Positions 16,724-22,336 of a DNA stretch of 25,129 bases are shown here, in pieces; positions within the stretch are counted from its first letter, which is position 1, and each line of letters opens with the position of its first letter. Source of the stretch: Candidatus Hydrogenedens terephthalaticus JGI OTU-1 (GTDB taxonomy: Bacteria; Hydrogenedentota; Hydrogenedentia; Hydrogenedentales; Hydrogenedentaceae); the NCBI GenBank assembly GCA_000493945.1, contig AWNW01000029.1, forward strand, positions 1-25,129, given 5' to 3'. Below the pieces are notes generated by a model. It saw nothing but the letters and a program-made list of their open reading frames with translations. It had not been told where the DNA came from and made no database searches. The translations under genes and the position numbers were made by a program.

Positions 16724-17200
16724 ATGGAATTTAGTGTTACCTGTCCCTATTGTTCGAAAGAAGTTTTATTGCCATCATCTGAAATAGGCAAAAAAGTCTT
16801 ATGTCATGCGTGCCAGCGCATTTTTGTAGTAGAAATTATCGAACCCGTAGAGAAAAATGAAGGTATTATTGCGAACAAGAACAAGTTGGCTTATCGTCCT
16901 GATTTAGAACAATCGGACAAATTAATTAAAAAAGTAGAGAAAGACCTTGAAGAGATGGATGTAGAAAATGTTTTAGACTGTTTTTACGCTTTAGAGGAAT
17001 TAATTTCAGAATATATTGAAGATGATATAAAAGATAATGAAATGAGGACAGCGTTATTAGTAATTGCTTCAAAAAAACAAATAGATTTATCGAAAGAAGT
17101 AAGAGAACATTTGCAACAAACAATGCCGGGCATACCACTCCCTGCACATTTAGGATATGATACCTTATCGGATATTCGGGGAAAGGCAGGGACAATATGA
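16724..17200 (+). CDS. Small zinc-ribbon protein with helical C-terminal part
   Basis: A 158-residue protein starting with a zinc ribbon, C7-x2-C10 and C27-x2-C30, of the MJ0042-like type, in a segment typical of short bacterial zinc-ribbon modules. The middle, residues 60-130, is highly charged and probably helical. It starts 2 bases after the addA stop, so it belongs to the same operon, but I know no zinc-ribbon partner of AddAB. The reading frame stops at 17200, yet the next frame continues with protein-like sequence to 17312 (see separate entry). The last residues, AGTI, may therefore be an artefact of a frameshift. Function unknown. Confidence 0.75.
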   Translation: MEFSVTCPYCSKEVLLPSSEIGKKVLCHACQRIFVVEIIEPVEKNEGIIANKNKLAYRPDLEQSDKLIKKVEKDLEEMDVENVLDCFYALEELISEYIEDDIKDNEMRTALLVIASKKQIDLSKEVREHLQQTMPGIPLPAHLGYDTLSDIRGKAGTI

Positions 17201-17312
17201 AGAATGTATCGTTTTATGTCAGCAAGCCATTGAGGAAGGCTGGTCTGGCGATTGGCAAAATCGTATGAACCGTTGTAGAAAAACATCAATGATAAAAAGA
17301 AAAGAAAAATAA
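17157..17312 (+). pseudogene. Possible out-of-frame C-terminus of the zinc-ribbon protein
   Basis: The +1 frame relative to the preceding gene is open from about 17154 to a TAA at 17310-17312. It reads GQYEECIVLCQQAIEEGW, then SGDWQNRMNRCRK and a basic tail, which looks like a TPR-type helix pair rather than noise. Removing one G from the GGG at 17189-17191 would join RGKA directly to GQYEEC and give a protein of about 195 residues. Causes could be a one-base assembly or sequencing error, a real mutation, or programmed frameshifting. No ribosome site supports independent translation from the ATG at 17157. Confidence 0.5.
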
Positions 17313-17394
17313 AAAAGTCCTTTTTATCTCTGTAAGGTTTCCATTAAGCCACTTTGTGACAATATTATTCAAATAAATTTTTATTTAAAAATTC

Positions 17395-17425
17395 TTGACA
17401 TTGTTAGGGGGAATTGATGTAAAAT
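17395..17425 (+). promoter_or_regulatory. Weak candidate promoter, upstream copy
   Basis: A perfect TTGACA (17395-17400) is followed 19 bases later by TAAAAT (17420-17425). The spacing is longer than ideal. It may drive the LRR/VWA lipoprotein region. Confidence 0.35.
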
Positions 17426-17448
17426 TATAAAAAGTTTGTTTTTTGTAA

Positions 17449-17464
17449 AATTTCTCAAGAAATT
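17449..17464 (+). promoter_or_regulatory. Perfect palindrome next to a -35 box
   Basis: AATTTCT (17449-17455) and AGAAATT (17458-17464) are exact reverse complements around CA. The site ends one base before the TTGACA at 17466, a location suited to an activator or repressor of that promoter. Confidence 0.4.
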
Positions 17465-17465
17465 G

Positions 17466-17494
17466 TTGACAAACGGTGTGATTTGTGATAAACT
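17466..17494 (+). promoter_or_regulatory. Candidate promoter of the surface-lipoprotein region
   Basis: TTGACA (17466-17471), 17 bases, then TAAACT (17489-17494), four of six matches. The stretch in between has TGTGAT twice. Transcription would start near 17501 and run through the small ORF at 17573 and the LRR lipoprotein gene at 17815. Confidence 0.45.
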
Positions 17495-17557
17495 GTAATA
17501 CATAGTTGTATATTAAATGATAAGATTTTAATACATTAATAAATGAAACTATTTAAT

Positions 17558-17564
17558 AAAGGAG
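17558..17564 (+). promoter_or_regulatory. Ribosome binding site of the small ORF
   Basis: AAAGGAG lies 8 bases before the GTG at 17573. It is the main reason to consider the short ORF real. Confidence 0.45.
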
Positions 17565-17572
17565 AAACTACG

Positions 17573-17755
17573 GTGAAACATGTGCGAATGATTTCAAGCA
17601 AGCGTCCAGTGTATGCGAGTTGGTCTGATGATTTGTGCTTTATTGCTTTTTTAATCAACAAACTTCTAACATTCATGGGCGGAAATAGTCCCTTTTTCCT
17701 ATTTCTCGAAGATAAATGCCATATTAATACCACAAACACAGATAGTAACACTTAA
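17573..17755 (+). CDS. Possible 60-residue protein or leader ORF, unknown
   Basis: A short ORF with a GTG start placed 8 bases after AAAGGAG; an upstream in-frame ATG at 17543 has no comparable site. The product starts with a basic stretch (KHVRMISSKRP), then a hydrophobic centre (CFIAFLINKLLTFMGG) and a polar, Asn/Thr-rich tail. I recognise no family. The intergenic position, behind candidate promoters and 59 bases before a lipoprotein gene, would suit either a small membrane-associated protein or a leader. The evidence is only the ribosome site and the open frame, so it may be spurious. Confidence 0.35.
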   Translation: MKHVRMISSKRPVYASWSDDLCFIAFLINKLLTFMGGNSPFFLFLEDKCHINTTNTDSNT

Positions 17756-17814
17756 ATGTAAATATAAACATTTTTACATTTATAAAAACCCTTTATATTT
17801 GAGAGGTTCAAACT

Positions 17815-18414
17815 ATGAGAGTGAAAATGATTTTCAACTTTATAGGTATTTGTGTCCTGATGAGTTCAATTTCGGGGTGTTGTTTCTTACAGGGCTCAAC
17901 CATTGTGTTTCCGGACAGGGCATTGGAAACCGCCATTCGTAGTACACTCGGCAAACCTTTCTTTATTCTATGCACGGGTGAATTAGATTCTATCACGGAG
18001 TTAACAGCCCGTGGTATGGGAATTGTAGATTTGCGAGGATTAGAGTATTGCACTTCAATGGTTAAATTGGACTTACGGGACAATAAAATCATTACCATTT
18101 CCCCGTTACGCGATTTAAAAAATCTAGTCTGGTTGGATCTGGGAAACAATTATATTACGGACATAACACCTATCGCGGGGATGCAATATCTGGAATATTT
18201 AGATATATCCGGACCGGATAATGATATTCGGGACTGGACACCATTAATAGCCAATGTGAATGCTGGTGGTTTAGGTCCCGGTGATACGGTAACATTAAGT
18301 CCTGAGTGGACTGTAAAAGATGATGGAAGTTTTTATGAAGATTTTGAGCCTGTATATCAAACTTTAAGAGATGCAGGGGTTAATGTGATTTTTGCTGAAA
18401 AGACAAAACAATAA
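17815..18414 (+). CDS. Leucine-rich-repeat lipoprotein
   Basis: A 199-residue exported lipoprotein. The signal peptide ends in the lipobox ISGC with the lipidated C22. After a short helical start (FPDRALETAIRSTLG) come about three internalin-type LRR units of the form LxxLxxLDLxxNxI, around residues 60-135. The C-terminal part (GLGPGDTVTLSPEW through LRDAGVNVIF) is the cap commonly seen after such repeats in environmental bacteria, where the last segments read GDTV-L and L-x2-x-GV. Such LRRs bind proteins or glycans. A GAGAGG ribosome site precedes the ATG. The next lipoprotein gene begins 64 bases downstream on the same strand, which suggests joint expression. Partner unknown. Confidence 0.85.
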   Translation: MRVKMIFNFIGICVLMSSISGCCFLQGSTIVFPDRALETAIRSTLGKPFFILCTGELDSITELTARGMGIVDLRGLEYCTSMVKLDLRDNKIITISPLRDLKNLVWLDLGNNYITDITPIAGMQYLEYLDISGPDNDIRDWTPLIANVNAGGLGPGDTVTLSPEWTVKDDGSFYEDFEPVYQTLRDAGVNVIFAEKTKQ

Positions 18415-18465
18415 AATTGTTGGTTTTATATATGTATCAAATTGAATACAGAAGGGCAATAATTT

Positions 18466-18473
18466 GGAAGGAG
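18466..18473 (+). promoter_or_regulatory. Ribosome binding site deciding the start at 18479
   Basis: GGAAGGAG lies 5 bases before the ATG at 18479. The TTG at 18464 that would extend the ORF by five residues overlaps this site and is unlikely to be the start. Confidence 0.75.
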
Positions 18474-18478
18474 CCCCA

Positions 18479-21400
18479 ATGAATAAACGGAAATACCCAT
18501 CTATTAGTTTTTTGTTTCATTTCGGATTGCTAACATTTATTCTCGTTTTTGTAAGTGGTTGTCCATTTACAACGGGATTTGAAGTATCTCCACAGGCGTT
18601 ATCCTTCGGAGATAAAGCAATCGAAAAATCTTTGTATATAAAATCATTGAGCAGTTTAGGTATAAAATGGACTCTAACGGAAGTGGTATGGAATGCAAGC
18701 CAAAATCAATGGGTAGAGCAAGATGTCCCATGGTTAAGTGCCGAACCCACATCCGGACAAACATCTACATCGCAGTTAATTCAGGCGAGAGTCTCAAGGA
18801 GTGGCTTATCTTCCGGTGAATATAAAGATGTGGGTCTCCAATTTCGTGTTTCAGGAAAAGTTCAGGTAGTAGCTGTTTCGATGCAAGTTAGTAGTGCGTT
18901 GTCTGTAACTCCTCGGGTATTTACTATCCGTCCGGATGTAACCGAAACAACCCTAACTGTTCAGAATATAGGCACCGAGAGTTTTAACTGGTCTGTCAGG
19001 TATGTCCCAGATTTAAATAATCCTTCAGTGCGGACCAATATCCCTGCGGACATTTCTGTATCTCCTGCTTCAGGGTCTTTGCCGGCGGGAGGTAGCACGC
19101 CTGTTACAGTTCGTTGGGCGGAATCTTTATCTACAGATTTTGGTTTATTTTTTGAGTCTTCGTTAGGAAATCAATTGGTTGAATTTCGTTTCGCTAAAAT
19201 ATGTCCTGAAACAAGTTTTACTGCGGAACCCGCCCAATTAGTTTTATCCGTAACCAAAGAATCATTGACTTCAGACAGCACCCCGACAAATTTACCTGTA
19301 TCCAAATTAACATTGACTAACCGTAGTAATGCCCAGGCACAATGGAATCTACAAATTGTTGGACCTACAGGTATTGCTGTCAATAGTATTTCTGCTACTC
19401 CCTCCGCAGGAACAGTCAAACCAAATGATAAAGTTGAAATAGCTATTGCTGTTACCAAACCCAAAGAAGTTATTTTAGGGGCGGGACAATATTCCATCAT
19501 AATAGATACAGGAAATTGTCTATTAATCGTGCCTATTAAAATCGAACAGATAAGCCTCCCAATAATAGCCATTTCTGAACCTCCTCAGGAGACAACTACA
19601 CGACCAGAGATAATCCCGCTGGATGTGTTAGATTTCGGACAGGAAGATGTCCAGAAAGAATTTTGGATTGCTAATGTTGGTCCACGAGATTCAAAACTAT
19701 ATTTCCGTATTACGCATGAAGATGAAGGGAAAGCCAATCCTGTGATTGCAGATGTTCGACCTGTCGCCGGAGGAGCTAATGGCGAAGATGGTAATCCTGA
19801 GGATTTCTATCATCCCAATGAATTAAATCTATTGATTGACGGTGTGCAGATTTTAGTTACTATTAATCGAGATAATCTTCAGGAGGAGATAGAATACCGC
19901 ACAATAACCATAACAGCAGTAGACCGCAATCCCATTATATTTCCCAATGAGGCGACTCCGTTAAATGGTGTTGAACCCAAGACGATTAAAGTGCGTATCG
20001 AAAAGCAACCCTTGCGAATTGAAGGAGCAATAAATCGTAGTAGACCTCCTTATGTAATGCGATATGTCTTCTTATTGCGGGATTCCTCATCGCGTGCTAT
20101 TCCGACAATCACAACGGCAGACCGTTCTAAAATTAGCCTGACCATATCCGAAGATAGTATCCCCTTAGATTTAAGAGAAACAAGTTACTTCCTTACCGGA
20201 CCTGAGAATATCAAAGGGAGTATGATTATATTGTTAGATTATACGGGCAGTATGTACTATGCCGGCGTGGATAATAAAGACAATCCACTATTTCCCGGAG
20301 AAGCGATAGAAAAAGTGAAAAAGGCAGTTGTTGATTTTATCTATGACTTACCTTCCTCCTATCAAATCGCTTTAATGTTTCACAATGACCGCCAGCAAAC
20401 AAACCGATTAATTCGCTCTTTTACTACGGATAAAGAATTACTGAAAGAGTCCTTAGAATCCTTCTATGTTCCACCCAATTTAATGGGTGCTTCAGATATT
20501 TACGATGCACTTTCAGAGGCTGTAGACAGGCTTATCGCCGAAGACCTTAAAAATCCACTACCTTTTGATGATGCTGATGTAAAGTCTATTGTATTTATTT
20601 CAGATGGGTGGGACAATGCCTCTACCATTGATGCTGGTGAGATTAAAGAAAAAGCACACGATAATTTAATTCGTTTATATCCCTTAGGATTTGCTTCAGG
20701 AGGTTCTGTAAATACAGCCGATTTAATACCCATTGCTAAAGAAACCGGTGGACATTTATATATTGCTAACGAAGTGAATGGTTTGCTTCAACTTTTAGGT
20801 GGGCAAAAATCCTTCGTGCTTCGTCCCGACCCGTCCAGTCAACCTAACGATTTGACCTTCTATATTTATAATGAAGGAAAAGACAGTTTAGGCTGGCAGG
20901 CAGATACCACTAATTTGCCAACATGGATAACAAATATAGAACCTGTTCAGGGGACGATACCTGCAAGTGGCTATACAAAAGTTACGGTAAGAACAAACCC
21001 TGCTCTTGCAACATCCGGTATTGTTGTGAATAAACAAATTTCGATAAGTTCCAACGATGGAAATGGAATCGTTAAACTACAAGGAGTTGCTACCGCGGGA
21101 GTATGGGAAAGTATAACATTAGCATTAGAAGACTCAACAGGTCGTATATGGGAAGAATTAAAAAATCAAATTGTTTTAACCTACATTACACCCAAACAGC
21201 AAGATTTTAAGTATACGATTCGATTTGAATATAAGCCCGGCGGTGGATTACCTTCCCTGACAGGTATTTTTGAAGAAGATGCCTTTGCCTATATTGGTGA
21301 TGTGCGTGCAGGTCAGTTATCATTAGTTACTTCGGGTTTGTTTTATGGGAATGACCCGGATAATTCAAGTCAAAGGACATGGCAGGCGGAAGTATTCGTC

Positions 21401-22297
21401 CGTGCCGACTATATACCAAGAGATGTCTATTTCTTGAGGACACGCTACTTCTTACAAAAGCCAACCAATGTAACAGATGACCAATGGAATTTACTGCTTG
21501 CTAATGTAAATATGAAGGTTGAATTAGCCGCAGGGGGGCTGATCAATTCTGAGGGTGGTTGGCGATTTATAAATGAAGGTGATGGAGTATATCTCCTGTT
21601 AAATTCTGAAGATAAAGCCTTCCAGTATGGTGCTTTCGGTAATCTATTTAAAATTACAATCAAAGGTTTAGATGCGTATGTCCAATCCTTTGGCAATGCA
21701 GATCCCATCTTAAATCTTGCTATGCGGGTTGACAATGAATCTTTGGTGAATCCCGGAAGTGTAGGACAAATTTCACGAACCAAATATTTCCTCTATCCCG
21801 GTGGTCCTACCTACATAGATGGTTTCCTTCCCATTACTATATCAGCAAAAGTTGCTGGACCATCTACAACAATTGCAGGACTTGCAGGATTGCCTTTTGA
21901 CCCCGAAAGTGCGGGTGTCTGGGATAATGATAAAGATGGTATTCCCGATTTTCAGGACCCTGTCCCTAACAACAAAACCATTCCTGGAAAACTTATAGTT
22001 CCTACACGGTTAGATGTCCCTGTGGAGAACAATTCTATTTCGTTTACCATTCGCAATAACCGATTAGATACATTTAATTGGCAGATAACATCTTATCCGA
22101 CATGGATTACAGTTAAATACGGATTACTTGGTAATTCCGATACCCCTGATTCCGAATTGGCTCCGGGCGAGTCTGAAAAGGTTACTTTGTTTATTAACCG
22201 AACAGGTTTTATTCCCGGAACCATTGTTACAGGGAATCTATTTATTGGAACAGACATCTTTGATACAGAAAAGGTAGAAATTGCAGTAGCAAATTAA
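18479..22297 (+). CDS. Giant VWA lipoprotein with BACON-like beta-sandwich modules
   Basis: A 1272-residue surface lipoprotein; lipobox VSGC, C28. Four Ig/BACON-like modules of about 100-150 residues fill positions 30 to about 520, each with a beta strand of the LSFG/LDFG type or a W-L...P-x-SG turn. A conserved pre-VWA segment (MRYVFLLRD...RAI, then ISEDSIPLDLRE) leads into a VWA domain at about 580-790. Its MIDAS is D587-Y-T-G-S591, with further candidate ligands in the GASDIYDA and ISDGWDN motifs. Another BACON-like module, an unassigned region (about 890-1130), a calcium-loop motif at D1149-N-D-K-D-G-x-x-D1157 and a last BACON-like module follow. VWA with an intact MIDAS suggests metal-dependent binding of a ligand. 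Exact module borders are approximate. Confidence 0.88.
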   Translation: MNKRKYPSISFLFHFGLLTFILVFVSGCPFTTGFEVSPQALSFGDKAIEKSLYIKSLSSLGIKWTLTEVVWNASQNQWVEQDVPWLSAEPTSGQTSTSQLIQARVSRSGLSSGEYKDVGLQFRVSGKVQVVAVSMQVSSALSVTPRVFTIRPDVTETTLTVQNIGTESFNWSVRYVPDLNNPSVRTNIPADISVSPASGSLPAGGSTPVTVRWAESLSTDFGLFFESSLGNQLVEFRFAKICPETSFTAEPAQLVLSVTKESLTSDSTPTNLPVSKLTLTNRSNAQAQWNLQIVGPTGIAVNSISATPSAGTVKPNDKVEIAIAVTKPKEVILGAGQYSIIIDTGNCLLIVPIKIEQISLPIIAISEPPQETTTRPEIIPLDVLDFGQEDVQKEFWIANVGPRDSKLYFRITHEDEGKANPVIADVRPVAGGANGEDGNPEDFYHPNELNLLIDGVQILVTINRDNLQEEIEYRTITITAVDRNPIIFPNEATPLNGVEPKTIKVRIEKQPLRIEGAINRSRPPYVMRYVFLLRDSSSRAIPTITTADRSKISLTISEDSIPLDLRETSYFLTGPENIKGSMIILLDYTGSMYYAGVDNKDNPLFPGEAIEKVKKAVVDFIYDLPSSYQIALMFHNDRQQTNRLIRSFTTDKELLKESLESFYVPPNLMGASDIYDALSEAVDRLIAEDLKNPLPFDDADVKSIVFISDGWDNASTIDAGEIKEKAHDNLIRLYPLGFASGGSVNTADLIPIAKETGGHLYIANEVNGLLQLLGGQKSFVLRPDPSSQPNDLTFYIYNEGKDSLGWQADTTNLPTWITNIEPVQGTIPASGYTKVTVRTNPALATSGIVVNKQISISSNDGNGIVKLQGVATAGVWESITLALEDSTGRIWEELKNQIVLTYITPKQQDFKYTIRFEYKPGGGLPSLTGIFEEDAFAYIGDVRAGQLSLVTSGLFYGNDPDNSSQRTWQAEVFVRADYIPRDVYFLRTRYFLQKPTNVTDDQWNLLLANVNMKVELAAGGLINSEGGWRFINEGDGVYLLLNSEDKAFQYGAFGNLFKITIKGLDAYVQSFGNADPILNLAMRVDNESLVNPGSVGQISRTKYFLYPGGPTYIDGFLPITISAKVAGPSTTIAGLAGLPFDPESAGVWDNDKDGIPDFQDPVPNNKTIPGKLIVPTRLDVPVENNSISFTIRNNRLDTFNWQITSYPTWITVKYGLLGNSDTPDSELAPGESEKVTLFINRTGFIPGTIVTGNLFIGTDIFDTEKVEIAVAN

Positions 22298-22336
22298 ATA
22301 ATAAATTTTTAAGATATGAAAAACAGGAGCCTTCGC

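Larger units (their letters stand above)
17313..17814. other. Long leader region before the lipoprotein genes
   Basis: Apart from the small ORF at 17573-17755 this stretch holds no gene. It is strongly AT-rich and contains two TTGACA boxes, the palindrome at 17449-17464 and an AT-only-strength inverted repeat (AAATGTAAA 17754-17762 with TTTACATTT 17773-17781). No clear terminator follows the zinc-ribbon gene, so read-through from the addBA operon cannot be excluded. Confidence 0.5.

Noticed and set aside
17536..17751. Minus-strand 71-codon open frame in the leader region
   Set aside because: No ribosome site, antisense to the small plus-strand ORF that has one, and no recognised motif.
17754..17781. 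AAATGTAAA / TTTACATTT inverted repeat as a terminator
   Set aside because: The stem is almost all A-T, has a 10-base loop and no following T-run, so a functional intrinsic terminator is unlikely.
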